Below, in pieces: positions 34,591-46,721 of a DNA stretch of 64,000 bases. The notes under the pieces are model-generated. The model made no database searches. It was not told the DNA's origin and worked only from the letters and a program-made list of their open reading frames with translations. Source of the stretch: Branchiostoma floridae (lineage: Eukaryota > Chordata > Leptocardii > Amphioxiformes > Branchiostomatidae); assembly GCF_000003815.2 (NCBI RefSeq), contig NC_049983.1, forward strand, positions 11,728,283 through 11,792,282, in the 5' to 3' direction. Numbering within the stretch: the stretch's first letter is position 1; each line of letters starts with the position of its first letter. The translations under genes were made by a program, and so were the position numbers.

Positions 34591-36435
34591 TGCCTCGTTC
34601 ACATACAAACATAAACATTGTACTGTTGCTGTCAGGAAAGTCGTAAACTTCATTTCATTTGATAATAACCAGGGTAGAAATCAAAATTGAAATACTATCC
34701 TCTTCACATTTTAACATCCCCATTTCCTTCCTACTATCCCTACTTTTCTCCCAACCACCTCTTGTTTTTTCTCCCCAAAGTCAAACTGTGCACCTTGTGT
34801 GATAATACATCCCCTTTTCATGCCCCTTCCCTCATTAGCATACGTACTCATTTGCATAACTCCTCTGATTGGTTATCCTCCAAAATTGAGTTAATTGACC
34901 ACCTGTCTGTGGCACGCAGGGACAGGTGTAGTGCTAGCGCTGTGATTAGTAAAAATGATTTTTGTTCGGCTATTGGTGAGAAGAAACACAGTTTGACTAC
35001 ATATAACGTTACTTCTCTGCACCAATTTGTTGAATATCAATGGTAGTACTATCGCATGACTGCATTCTGTTCATGTCAAGTTTGTACCCACCTTTTCATG
35101 ATTTCCTTCAGATTTAACGTTAACGTTACTCTTTTAGCACATCTGGAGTAATAATGTCAAACATTGTGAAATTATATTTACATCTCAATTTATATGTTTG
35201 TATGAGCTTCATTGAGCTGCTACATGAAAAGTCATTGCTCAATAAGGAAGAAAAACCTGCTATGTTCTTATATTGATACCAGTTTATTCCTCTCCGCTGT
35301 TGTTTCCTTTCTTAATGTTATCAAAATAACATCAAAGCATAGAGAAAAGATTAAATACATTTTGAAGATATAGCAGAACCTTTAAGTAAAACTACAAGAA
35401 TCAGTGTGTTTTTCTTTCTTTGAAAACACACGTTGCATAGTTGGAATTCATCCTTTCCATTTGAAGTGATTTGTCAATCATAGTACAGCAATTTACTGTA
35501 GTAGCATATTCTGTTAAACAAATCTATCAAAGCCATTTATAGCAACAGCAAAAGGCTTTGCACAATAATTACAATGAGTTCATAAATTCCATAAATTGAC
35601 ATTATATAGAGTACCATTTGTCCACTACTTTACAACATTGACTTTAAAAACATTTTTGCCTCCAAATTCTGATTTCAGAATAAAAACATTAGATGATGTG
35701 CATGCAATGCCTATGCTATAGACTAAAAGCTTTGCTGCTAAAATCATGACATTCCCATATAAATCCTTATTTGATGTTTAACATCTCTTGTTACTGTTAG
35801 TCAGCATTTTAGAATTCTATCATTTAGCCTAATTGTACCAGATAGGGGTACTAATAAAAGATTCCAATTCCAATTTATCTACCATGCAATATTTCTCAAA
35901 TACCTTTAGCAAATGTTTTGGGCAATATTTTTAAAACAACATATAGATCATGTACATGCATCATGTATATTCAACAACATATACCCAAAACTAAGTACAT
36001 GTACTTAGACATTAGCCAGATGAAAGGATTGAATAGTATTTGGATGGTTTCAGTATCCTCATCTTACAATTTACATGTACTTGGAAGCATGTCAATAAAT
36101 CATACCTACTTTAAGCATAGATACATGATTTAGTAATCATATAGCCAGTGGAGCACCCAAGTAAAGCTACAGAGAGCAGCAACAGTGCCCAAAAATTGCA
36201 CAAAGTGAAAACCCCATTAAGTCATTTTGCAATTTTTTCGTCACAACCCTCCTTTCTTCATCCCTAGACATATTATGTGTAATAAAATAGACAATACAAT
36301 TTTCATGCAGCATTGTATCAACTCGCTGTCACCACCTTTTCCAGGTATCGTCAAGAACCTTTTAAGGTTTAAAAAGTTATCCCAACGCCCTCTTCTGTCC
36401 TTAAATCAATGATGAGATGTCCTTCAGATGCTGTT
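34591..36435. other. Convergent intergenic region, 3' UTRs only
   Basis: Between the stop codons of the hydrolase gene (plus) and the RIG-I-like gene (minus). It contains AATAAA words on the plus strand near 35673, 35856 and 36279 that could end the hydrolase transcript. It also holds three TAACGTTA palindromes (35004, 35115, 35121). No coding exon was recognised. Confidence 0.5.
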
Positions 36436-39400
36436 TTATTCATAGAGTTCCTCAGTGATGTCAAAAGGAGCCTTGGACAACTTGGCGATACCCCTGAGCT
36501 CTCCATCACCAAAGTCAAACAGGAAGCTCTTCACATTCATCCCATAGGCAGTCTCCTCCTGGAATGGGAAACAAATCGGTCAATTTCTCTCTGTTCAGAT
36601 TTAGCATATACCTTTGATCATTTTGCAAACTTAAAGGTATCTCTTATAAATTGATTCTTTCTTATGACATTTTAGGAGTAGCAATGACCATCCCTTAATT
36701 TCCTTTCCTTCTTGAAGTATTAGAACCAGGAATGTAAACCATTTTCCAACTACTTTGCAAAATTGGTGCCAGAAGGCAGCCCCAGAATGAAGCAGAACTT
36801 ACCTGGCCTTTCTTGTACTTGATGATTGGACCATACTGGTTTCTGCAGGTTGGGTTGCCGCAGAAGAGAAGACCTATTGCATGAAAAGAATCCTTTTGTT
36901 TGAAATTTGAAACCTTTATACAATTCAACCAGCATACAAAAATTGATTTGATGATGAGACAAACTAAAAACTGCTATGTGGTCATGAAGACATAGTTTGA
37001 TGAAGGTCTGTGTACATTTCCTGAATAGCGACAATATGTTTTAAAGTTAGATCAGATTAAATGAAATGAACAGAATCAAAGTCTTCATTTGACTTACCAA
37101 TATTGTCTGTTGTCCGATACACTTGCGGTTTCTTGCATACTATTTCACATTTGTCAGGAAGGGAGGGTTCCCTACAAATGTAGTTGGAGCCCTTATGTAC
37201 AATGTGAGTGCCATCACAGACAGCACGGTTACATTGTCTGCAGTACACCTTCACATCTTTGGCTTCAAATAGGCTTCTTCTGGTGGACTTGTTCTTCTGC
37301 TTTACTTTCCAATTTTCCAATTGCTTAGCCTGTGGAAAAATTGTATTTGATAGTTGCAATGAAATCATATCAATATAACATGTACGCGATGTGACCGCTA
37401 GTTGTTTTTAAAAACAGGGCACTTAGGAACATCAAGTTGACTGATGGTGCAATATTTTGAAAACAACTGCAAAAAATGGGGAAAAAATGCACAACAGTTT
37501 CAAATAACTTCAACTTAGGGCAGTAAGCTTTGAAGTACCTGTTCTGCCTTGACTCTGGAGTCAAAGTCCACCTGAGTTAGTTGGTCCATCTCGTTAAGTG
37601 CCTCTATCATGAATGCCTCCTTTTCCTGGTTCTCTAGTTCTCTCCTTTCATTGGTGGAACCACTGCATTCGGTACAGAAGTCTTTAGTATGTTTGTTTTT
37701 CTTAACTTGTTTTTGTATTATGATGATATAAATGTACAGTCAAACCTGTACCTGTACCTGTACAGGAGAACCTGAGCAGTGTGACCGCCTATCGGTTTCC
37801 CTTTGGATAATTTTCCCAATGGGCACAAACATTAAGAATCATGTTGATAATGAGCACCTGGCCTTAAAAATTTTTTTAGCAGTCCCCTCAGTGTTCTTCT
37901 TGGACAGGTTTGACTGTACTTGAGGTTTTGAACACAAATTGTTAACAAAACTGTTACAAGGGTGTTTCAATTAATTATCACTAATCACTGAATTGGCTTT
38001 AGTTTTAGTATTTCTGATTTGACATTTGATAGGTGATTTTGTTCCACTTACGCAGTTACCAGGAGGTAGCACTCTGCGTCCTTTGCGCGTGCCCTGCCTC
38101 GGGCCTGCACAGACCCAATCTCGTTGGACACAAAGTCATAGCGGATGACAAAGTTACACTTTGGCATGTCCAAACCCTCTTGGGCTACGTCAGTGGCAAC
38201 TAGCAGATTGCAGCCATCCTCAGATGAAAGTCCTAAGAAAGAGATTTAAAAAAGCATTATACAATAGTCCTATTTTTTACTTTTAGGACATGGAGAGGAC
38301 ATCCAAAAATTATACAGTAGAAGATCAGACTAATCATATAATCAAGTCAGTTCAAGAAGCATTGAAGTAGCTAGATAAAGTGCAATAGACTATCTGATGT
38401 CATCAATTTGGACTATCAAATAGACTGAAAACAAAAGACACTTCTCCAGCAAATAAACTGTTGTAGCACTGTCAAATGTCCCTTTTCATTTACTTATGTT
38501 CACTTCTTGCCCTGATTATTCAATAAGCAAAGTACAAAAAAAAACACAACAAATCCAATGCACCAAATGGAAAGATAGATGTCACCTTACCCTTCCTAAA
38601 ACTCTTCAACACTGCCATCTGCTGGGCATCAGTGATGGCCTTATCCTCTAGCTTGCCCTGCCCCACGAGGCGCTTGGCACGCATCTTCCCCTGTAGCACA
38701 TCCTGTTCCTCCACATACTGGACAATAGCCTCGGTCTCCCTGCGCTGCTGTGTTAGCACAATACCTGTAGGAGCAAGCCGGCTAAAATCAAATTTTGCTT
38801 TTTGAATTAGGGAACATCACATTTATATCAAAATTGTACCAAGATGATATTATATACATTGATTATAGATAGGACATTTATGAAATGACAAGTTTTTTTC
38901 TGTGGTCAAACATTCATATTGACTAGTTCAGTTCAATAGCAAATTAAAGCAGCTAACAGTACTCTGCACTCTAATGTAATATCTTGAAGAGCTTGGAGTC
39001 TAAAATCAAATCAGAAATTTTTGGCTTTGAAAACATGTTCTAAAATATATTCATGACATTAAGACCAAACTAACCATAGGATTCTGGCTCATTGAACTTC
39101 TGGATGAGCAGACTCCTGAGTTGCTGCAGCATGGGGTTGGGGAACTGGGTTTCCTCCTCCTCTGCATACACACAAAGTTCCTCTCTGATCTGGTCAAACT
39201 GCTGGTAGCAGAACTTGTCTATTGGCAGTTTGGGAGGCCCCTTCAGTTCTGCACGGGACTGGTACATCTTCTCATCCAGGAAGGCGATCGCATCCGCAGC
39301 CCGCAGTTTGGTGAACAGCCTCAGTGCCCTGGAGAAGGAAATAGAGGGAAACATATGATAACATATAGTACATGTTTTCCGACAAAATGATAAAAGAAAT

Positions 39401-42400
39401 CTACATAACAATAGTTGCCTTTAAAATCTGATCAGTGATCACCTATTCTATCTTGTATTAAATCTATCAATCTGCATATATTGGGTACGATATTCCATGC
39501 TTTGAAAAATCACAATGCTGTAACATCTAGCATACACATACATGTACAAAATGGCAACACTACATATCAAACGATGGAAATGAGAATAACTTTCAAAGTT
39601 TCAGACATGTCTGTTTTAGCATAACCCATGGAATATTTTTGAGAGGAGATACCTTAATACATTAGAGATGATAAAATTAGCAAAGTTTAAGTATATACCT
39701 CACCTGTTAAAGTCAAAGAGGTACTGGGCCACGATCAATTCGTTTCTCATGGTCTTAGCTTCAGCCTCCTTTACCCTCTCCACTATCCAGTTCTCACACT
39801 GTTGGGTGCCACGGTCGTACGGACAGGTGTCTGGGAACACCTTACTCTCCAGCCTCTGCATCAGGCTGTCCAGCGCCGTGCTGAACGGGTCGTGTGGCTT
39901 GCGAGGCTGCCCCGACAGAATGTGTATGGCATCTGGGGTGAACACGTGCCTTCTCAGTTCATCTTTGTTCTCCTTCACGTGGTCAACGCGAGAAGCGTCG
40001 AGGCTGGCGGACAGCTCGATCAGGTGCTGTAGAGCATTCCCCGACCCGCCCACACCAAGGGATGCTGTCAAGCCGATAACCTGGGGTAAACTCTTCTGGT
40101 GGGGATTGGCCAGTGCAAGCTCAGCCTTCTTCAGGAGATAGTAGCGCATGATCTGGTTGTACGGATGGTCGAGTGTTGTGTGATGACATTCGTCAAGGAT
40201 GAGCTGATCGAGGTCAGTGAGATCGAGACTTCCTGCCTTCAGCGAGTTGACCACAATCTGTGCAGTCAGCATCACTATGTCTCTTTTCTTCAGTGTTTCA
40301 CTGAGCTCTTCGGTGTCTCCGATTTCTTGAACAACGCCCAGAGGGAAGAGCATCTCAAACTGGTCCTTCTGCTGCTTGGTGAGGTTTCTGATGGGCACGA
40401 TGAACAAGGCCTTGAAGGGGAGATCTTTTCTCTTTGCCTCACTCCAGGCTCTCTCGGCTACTAATGCACTGACCAGGGTCTTACCGCTGCCTGTAGCACA
40501 GGTGATGATGGCATTCTTCCCCAGGAGAGCAGATCTGGCCAACTCCTTCTGGTATTCTCTCAATGCTACTTTTCCAGAATACTGTCCTTCCGGCATGTCT
40601 TCTTGTGCCACATCTTGTTGGATTGGACTTGCTCTCCTAGCAGTATCAGAGTGAGGAGAAGATGTGGGCCTTACTTTGGGTCTGACTGCTGGGCCTGTCT
40701 CCAGTTCTTCAGGCTTGGTGGGCGAGTCAACTTCCAGGTCTTCTGACTTGCCACTGCTGAGGATAGGAGATTGGCCAATGTTGGTACTGATGCTGCTTGG
40801 GCTCTGGTAAGTGATATTGTGGACTGTCCTATACCCCTGGGGAGATGCAGCTTCATTGACATCCTGTAGGTTGCTCGGGGAATCTTCTACTACATCTTCA
40901 TCTAGGTGTCGACTAGGGGAAGACTTGGTGGGGGTGCTGCTTTTGTTGTTGTTAGAGTGTTGTTGTGGTGGTGTTCTTAGCAGTATTCCAGCCTGTTTTG
41001 GTGAGGTCATGGCTTGTCCCTGTTCCCACTGTTTGTTCACCTCCATCAGGTACTGATCGTCTCCTTCATTTGGCGCTGCCCCCTGGTGGATTCTAGCAGG
41101 AGCTGCAGATACCTGTGCTGCCTGGAGCTGTTGCTGTAACTCCATGTGACTGGTGGTCTTGTCCATGCTGCCTACTGTGTCTGGAAGGTGGTGCTGATCT
41201 AACTGCTCTTGAATCTCTGCTACACTTGTCATCTTTTCTTCATTCTGGATCTCTTCCTGTTCATGCTTCATCCTGTGTAAAGCATTTGTAGCATCGTGAG
41301 CATGCTGATGGAGCTCGGTTAATGTGGGGGCTTTGTCAAGACTACCCACGGTGTCAGGGCTATGGAACTGTTTGGGAGATGTGGGGATACCAGGTGTACC
41401 TACAGGCTTGCTTCTTGGGGTTTCAGCAGTAAGCTCCCACTGCTGTCTCATTTCCTGCATGGTTGTCTGCTTACCTTCCTCTTGCGACTGCGCTTCCCCA
41501 TGGCATCGGGGATGCTTTGGAGGGGTTTGGTAAGATGCAGGAAAGTTGGGAGCACACTTTGGGATGGTGCTGTCTGGTGGAGTGGGAGGGCTGGCAGTGA
41601 GACCATGATGTGGGGCACTCCTTCCTGGGGCTGACAGGCCGGTATTTTGTTGAGGACTCGGTGGCGAATCAGCATGCTGGGGTGATGATATTGGTGGCAG
41701 TGCTACAGGTGGGACATTTCCTAGATTTTGGAAAGGTGCCAATTTCTGACCAGCAGCATTTGGGGCATTACGATTTGTTGTGAGGTTTGCCGAAGCTTGT
41801 TGTGTTTGCTGTCCTGTTGAAGCATCAGGAACCTGTTGAAACTGGTTTGCTGAGGAGGGCTGAACTGGTGGTGTTTGCTGTTGTATGTTTTGCTCTGTTA
41901 CAATAGAGAATAAAAGTTAGTTGGGTCTGCCTAAACACCTCAAATGACCTCAAACAACCTCAAATTGCTTTAATATGTAATGCACATGATAATGAAGCAA
42001 TGACATTGTGCGGCACTCTGGATACATTGTTTATGCATCTATGAATAATAAAAACGCAGTGGATACATTGTTTATGCATTTATGAATATAATAAAAATGC
42101 AGCAAGTCTGAAGTATTTACCAGTTATTTGGAGATAATGTCAGTCGGTTTCAAGATCAAAGCCATTTGAGAAAAAAACACTTAGCTTACAAGCATTTTAA
42201 ATTGACAATTACAATGAATTGTGCTATGCTATATCTAAATGTATGAGCCAATAGCATCCACAGTTTATTGTACTGTCATCTGTGGGCTGAAGAACTTGTA
42301 TCGAGAACTATCCCATGAAGACTTCTTACACAGATGATCTAACATGGCGACGACCAAAGTTAGTCTTTCTCTCCTAGGCCCACTTTTTGTAACATTTACC

Positions 42401-43566
42401 AGTTTGCTGACTTAAAACATGACCAAGCCAGAAATTCTTTTAAAATTCATTCATGTCATTTGTTTATAAACCAAAGATTATCTTTACAAACTTTTGTAAG
42501 GTTTGAAAAAATGTGATACTATTTTATCTCTCTGCTTTATTGGCAAAATAATAACAAAATAAATTTACGCACTATTACCGCATAGTTCAAGCCTATAACT
42601 ACGCACACACACACAAACACACACACATGCTCCCCAGCAGACACAGGCAAGTGCAATCAGATAAACACACATGCACACAAGCAGACACACAGGTCCACAG
42701 ACACATAAACACATACATGTAGGCACAAACACATGATCATACACACATAGGTACACACACAGAAATAGTAGAGCAGTACCATGGCACACTGTTTGTATAT
42801 ATACACACATGTTAACACACACACACGCATATCGTACATACATAACTCACATAGATAAATAGATTTTAAAAATTGGTTACTGTACACAAATCAATATTTC
42901 ATCCAGGGGACAGCTGTATGCATTAACTTTGGTGACGATTTTATTCAGCACTGTGGATAAAAACCAACATGACTCATTTGTGCAAAATGAGACAATTATC
43001 ATTCATCCGCAGTTACTGCACCCCGTGTTAGATTTTAAAACACACATGAACATAATTTTACACTTGGAAACATGGAAAAGATGCACCAGATCAAAAAAGG
43101 ACTCATCCGATATCCCCATACTAGGCCATAGGTCCTCATACTGAACTTACAGGGTTTTTTTGGGGGTGGGGTGGGGGGGGGGTTGGGGTGGGCAGATCAT
43201 GTCTTGCTGTTTTAAGGGAATTCTGACATGACGTCGTTACACTCTGTTTACCATAGTAATCTTACCTAGATAAAGCTTACCATTTCGCAGCGTTGTGAGT
43301 AGAGTCAAGAGGTCTTGGCGACCTATTCCCTCCTTTTCGCCCAGAAGGACTTCAAGGAAGCTGAAGTCAGTTTCTGTAATCCTGCCCACTTTGTTGAGCT
43401 CTGTGAATAGCTTTAGCGGCTTGTCAATATGTTCCTTTGCTGAGGCAGTGATTATGCCAGTACACAGAAACTTCAGCTCTTCCAACTCGTCGTTTCCAAG
43501 TTCTTTGGCAATTTTATACAAAATCCTGTACAGCCGTAGCGGCCCATTTTGGCCAGTGTCCGCCAT
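36436..43566 (-). CDS. RIG-I-like receptor with N-terminal death-effector domain (DED-RLR), 9 exons
   Basis: Exons (minus): 43266-43566, 39704-41894, 39075-39328, 38591-38764, 38052-38232, 37539-37662, 37098-37329, 36803-36873, 36436-36558; 1216 residues. Residues 1-100 form a single DED (ELEELKFLC helix, then GRQDLL matching the DED RxDL motif) where vertebrate RIG-I and MDA5 have two CARDs. Residues 102-540 are a Pro/Gln/Ser-rich linker. The helicase follows: motif I ATGSGKT (567-573), motif II DECH (668-671), TAS (710-712), motif [13 protein letters not shown] and motif VI QARGRAR. The C-terminal RIG-I domain has CxxC at 1105/1108 and CxxxxC at 1157/1162, the zinc spacing of vertebrate RIG-I. 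Inferred role: cytosolic viral RNA sensor signalling through DED partners such as FADD or caspase-8. Exon 1 has two in-frame donors (5 residues apart). Domain calls are confident; ligand and signalling are inference. Confidence 0.92.
37737..37916. mobile_element. 180-bp MITE with CAGTCAAACCTGT ends, TA duplication
   Basis: It has the same terminal word as the 895-bp element at 2716-3610. Ends CAGTCAAACCTGT and ACAGGTTTGACTG are flanked by TA at 37735-37736 and 37917-37918. It lies in the DED-RLR intron between exons 5 and 6, 75 bp upstream (in gene direction, before) the exon 6 acceptor. It is likely a short deletion derivative of the same family. Confidence 0.8.
42020..42102. repeat. 41-bp tandem duplication in DED-RLR intron 1
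   Basis: Two adjacent near-identical copies starting GGATACATTGTTTATGCAT at 42020 and 42061. Confidence 0.85.
42601..42845. repeat. Degenerate CA-rich microsatellite
   Basis: About 245 bp of interrupted ACAC/CACATG repeats in DED-RLR intron 1. Long apparent frames through it are artefacts of the repeat. Confidence 0.9.
43162..43192 (+). repeat. G-run cluster, potential G-quadruplex
   Basis: Runs of 5, 4, 10, 4 and 3-4 G separated by one or two T on the plus strand, about 75-100 bp inside intron 1 of the DED-RLR gene. The plus strand is the template strand for that gene. Confidence 0.6.
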
Positions 43567-43596
43567 CTTGCTCCTGGTTTCGGGAGACTACCCGAG

Positions 43597-43607
43597 GGGG
43601 ATTCCCC
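43597..43607. promoter_or_regulatory. Palindromic kappaB (Rel/NF-kappaB) site upstream of the DED-RLR start
   Basis: GGGGATTCCCC matches the kappaB consensus on both strands and ends 31 bp before the ATG at 43566. A near-consensus GGGAAAGTCC lies at 43614-43623. Around the ATG itself the sequence CAAGATGGCGG resembles a YY1 site. Confidence 0.6.
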
Positions 43608-45282
43608 GCACTAGGGAAAGTCCAGAATGATGTAATTGACAGCATGAAATTTCAATCGCCCAATTTCACGCGTTGTCACTCTACACACCACTGGATCGGT
43701 GTACAGAAATTTTCATCGTCGCACAGCACAAAATTGAAAATCTAACTAGTTTAATGTCAATACAGTGGACTTTGCTATAACCTCATTGATCAACCGCACT
43801 TTGACTTTGAGTGTAACGTTAGGGTCTTTAAAAGCCCTCCCCCATCCCATTCTAAACTATTTTTCCATTTAACAGTTCCCATTTGCTGGCATACACACCC
43901 TGTGCCTGACTCGAACATTTGTTTTCGAAAAACAGTTAGCAAATTTCATGGATAGACGATCTAAGTTTAATAGATGTGGCGTGTAATGTGTGCACCAAAC
44001 CCCCATACATGCTCCTTGGACTGTGATGTGGGTCATACGAAAGTTCGCGACCTACAGGCACTAGCGTATTAACTAGCCTTGGGTTTTGGGGCAGCACGTA
44101 TTTCGATATATTTTGGGAGGAGATGCATTTACACGCATTACACGGTCGATTAACTCTAGGGCGCGGGCGGACCAGCTTGGGTTAATTATCACCGCTATAG
44201 CTAGGAGTTAGCGAATCCTCGCGAGTTTTTTAAAACGCTCTTCTAGGGTGTAGGAAATACACGATTGTGTAATCCAGACCTTTGACACATGTCACACGGT
44301 AAAATCGTTATTCAAGCGACCGTGGCAGGAGTGTCGTGTGTAAGTTTAAGAGCTTCTGTTAGTGTTATAACGTTAGGTAACGTTATGTGCGACTAGATGA
44401 ACTCAGGTATAATGCATCAAAATTAAAATGCTTGATTTCTGTCTTTCAAGTCGAATGACTTTTCCAACAGTAGATATGTGACCTCACTTTGACTTCGCCT
44501 TATACAGTTATAGGAATCGATCCTTTGATCACGCATGCACATCCGCGACTCGTAACAAGCCTCCCTGCAATTTTAGGTATGATCGTACAGTGTCGCTTCA
44601 TTACCTGCACCGTTGGCAGGTGCGTTGGGAGGACCTTGCAAGTGACCATCCCAGCTGGTGATGCATGCTGTCCAGGCAGTTAAAATCAGGAAGAAATACG
44701 GATCCGCAGAAAAGACATTCGCCATATTCCAATAGAACTGAGTCAGCTTACATATATGACTGTCATGCTCAAATAGGGCTGTAGTGTAGGGCTGATATTG
44801 ATCAGCATTTGATAATGGCCATGTAGGCAGGTGTGCCCAGACGGCTTGAAACTTTACTTACTTCAGCAATTTTGTTTACCCGTGATAGTAATGGCAACGC
44901 TAACCCGGTAATATTAAACACACCTTAGTGATGGGTCCGTATACATTAGTCGTGACATTTTCTTCGATACGTGTGGTCACGGCATCACAATCAGGAGAGC
45001 AACTCAAGACATCGATCTCCGGCTCGCTCACATTCAAGTAGTTCCCCTTCAACTCTAACCGTTGTATGTGAAGCACACAATCTATAGTTGGCTACATCTG
45101 TACGTTAAAAGAATATTTGTCATAATCATTCTTGTTCTTGGAACACAACCATCATCATTTGGACGCACAAACCAAATAACACGTCGTCGGAAAAAAAATA
45201 TCATCGAGCAATGGAAAACGTACATGCTAGTCATGTGTTTTAATTTGTAGTTATGTACTTGAACTTTATGATGATAAGGTAA
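43608..45282. other. Intergenic upstream region of DED-RLR, nothing else recognised
   Basis: About 1.7 kb with three TAACGTTA palindromes (43814, 44368, 44378) but no coding exon or recognised RNA gene. Confidence 0.5.
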
Positions 45283-45960
45283 ACATTCGTTGTTTCCCCT
45301 TCGACGGAGAAATATATCATTGTCAACCAACTACGCCTCCGGCTACAAGATACATATATACAAAAGTGGTTTAATTCTATTGAAAACAATTCAAAGCTGT
45401 CTTTTCTTAGCAAGTCAAAAGAATGTTATGAACAAGAAACATACCTTTATGATATAAATAATTTTGAAATTCGAAAAGCGATTACTCAGTTAAGAATCAG
45501 CAGCCATAAATTGAATATTGAAACAGGTAGATATTACAATGTAGCCCCTGACCAAAGGTTCTGTCCTTTCTGTCCAAAGCATATTGAAGATGAATTTCAC
45601 TTTTTAATGGAATGCTCTAGATACGCTATTTTACGTAATGAGCTATTTACATTTCTCGAATACAGTACAGCAGATTTCAAGAGACTCGATGCTACAGACA
45701 GATTTGTATATATCTTTGGATGCCACGACTCCCATTATGCAAGGATAGGCAAATATATCAAAGACTGCTTTGCTATTAGAAAGAGTAATGAATCTCATGT
45801 ATAGCCCAACTCGATTGTAACACTATTTCAAAGACTAATGTGTCAGCCCTTCTTGATACGTTAATTAGGATATCAAGTCTTATTCTCTACACCTATTTTG
45901 TACTTTGTGTAACAGTCATTGCCATACTTTGTACCATGTACAAATGTCGAGCAATAAAGT
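45283..45960 (+). mobile_element. 3' fragment of a LINE (RT C-terminal zinc-ribbon end)
   Basis: An open frame from 45283 to TAG at 45804 encodes only the C-terminal end of a non-LTR element. A charged helical stretch (ISSHKLNIETGRY) is followed by the Cys/His motif FCPFCPKHIEDEFHFLMEC (about 45562-45615), as in the zinc-binding region after many LINE reverse transcriptases. The rest of the element is absent, so it is a 5'-truncated copy. A short 3' UTR with AGCAATAAAG at about 45950 ends it. Confidence 0.75.
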
Positions 45961-46656
45961 TCTATATATCAAGAAGACACACGGGTGTGTATTTTCCTCA
46001 ATAGTGTTGGTTTATAAGCCTCATAAACAGTCGTTTTATTACCTTCATGTATGTCAAGTGTTCACCGTATGTTTATTTGGTGTCTGTGTTTATTCGCTTT
46101 GGGAAAGTCACTGAAACGCTGGTGGCTGTGTACTCTGAAGTTTTACTACAGATACGGCTGATAAATTCAATTGAAATACATTAGTTTCAAAGCTATACAT
46201 TAGTTCCTTGGCGCTCACGCCTATATAGTATATGAGAAATTTCAATACCACACCCTAGTCTGATGAATTATTTCGTCCAGCGAAAACATTACAAGACCTT
46301 TTTCTTCTGAGGAGGACTGGAGTTTCAACAAATACATGGCTGTTGTTGACCGTGTATTTACTTTGACTCAAGTGTGCCAATATTTTCGACTGAGTAAACC
46401 GCAGTTGACAAAGCACCCGGGCCGATCAATGTTGAAGTATGTTACCCAGAAAGCAGTATGTTCCAAACTCCGGGAGGCCTAAAACTTGACAAACAAGACA
46501 GGAAAGGCACCCGAGTTTTTGTCCCAGGTCGTTTTGGGTCGAAGTGTTTTGAGAACTGAAGAATCTGCTCTTGAAGTGAGCTGTGTTGTGTTTCTTGGCT
46601 CAGGTGTCAAAGGTGTTACCTGGAACAAAGGGACCGAGGGGGTGTGTGTGACCCTC

Positions 46657-46721
46657 ATTTGCATAGCGTCCATAGCGACCCCGCCACGTTCCTAGCAACC
46701 ACAGAGAACAATATGGCGGCC
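46657..46721 (+). promoter_or_regulatory. Promoter cluster before TTLL3: octamer, two X-box-like sites, YY1-like site
   Basis: ATTTGCAT at 46657-46664, GCGTCCATAGCGACC at 46666-46680, GTTCCTAGCAAC at 46688-46699 and ATGGCGGCC at 46713-46721. The two middle sites have the inverted half-site layout of RFX X-boxes that control ciliary genes. The ATG of the tubulin glycylase is 94 bp downstream. Confidence 0.5.

Noticed and set aside
37660-37690. Earlier acceptor for DED-RLR exon 6 (after AAAG near 37681)
   Set aside because: It gives a stop codon with the preceding phase; the acceptor at 37663-37664 with donor 38051 keeps the frame.
39668-41056. Plus-strand frames opposite the DED-RLR helicase exon
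   Set aside because: They are antisense shadows of the large coding exon, with no domain or splice support.
42565-42887. Cysteine/valine-rich frames on the minus strand
   Set aside because: They read through a CA microsatellite in an intron; composition is an artefact of the repeat.
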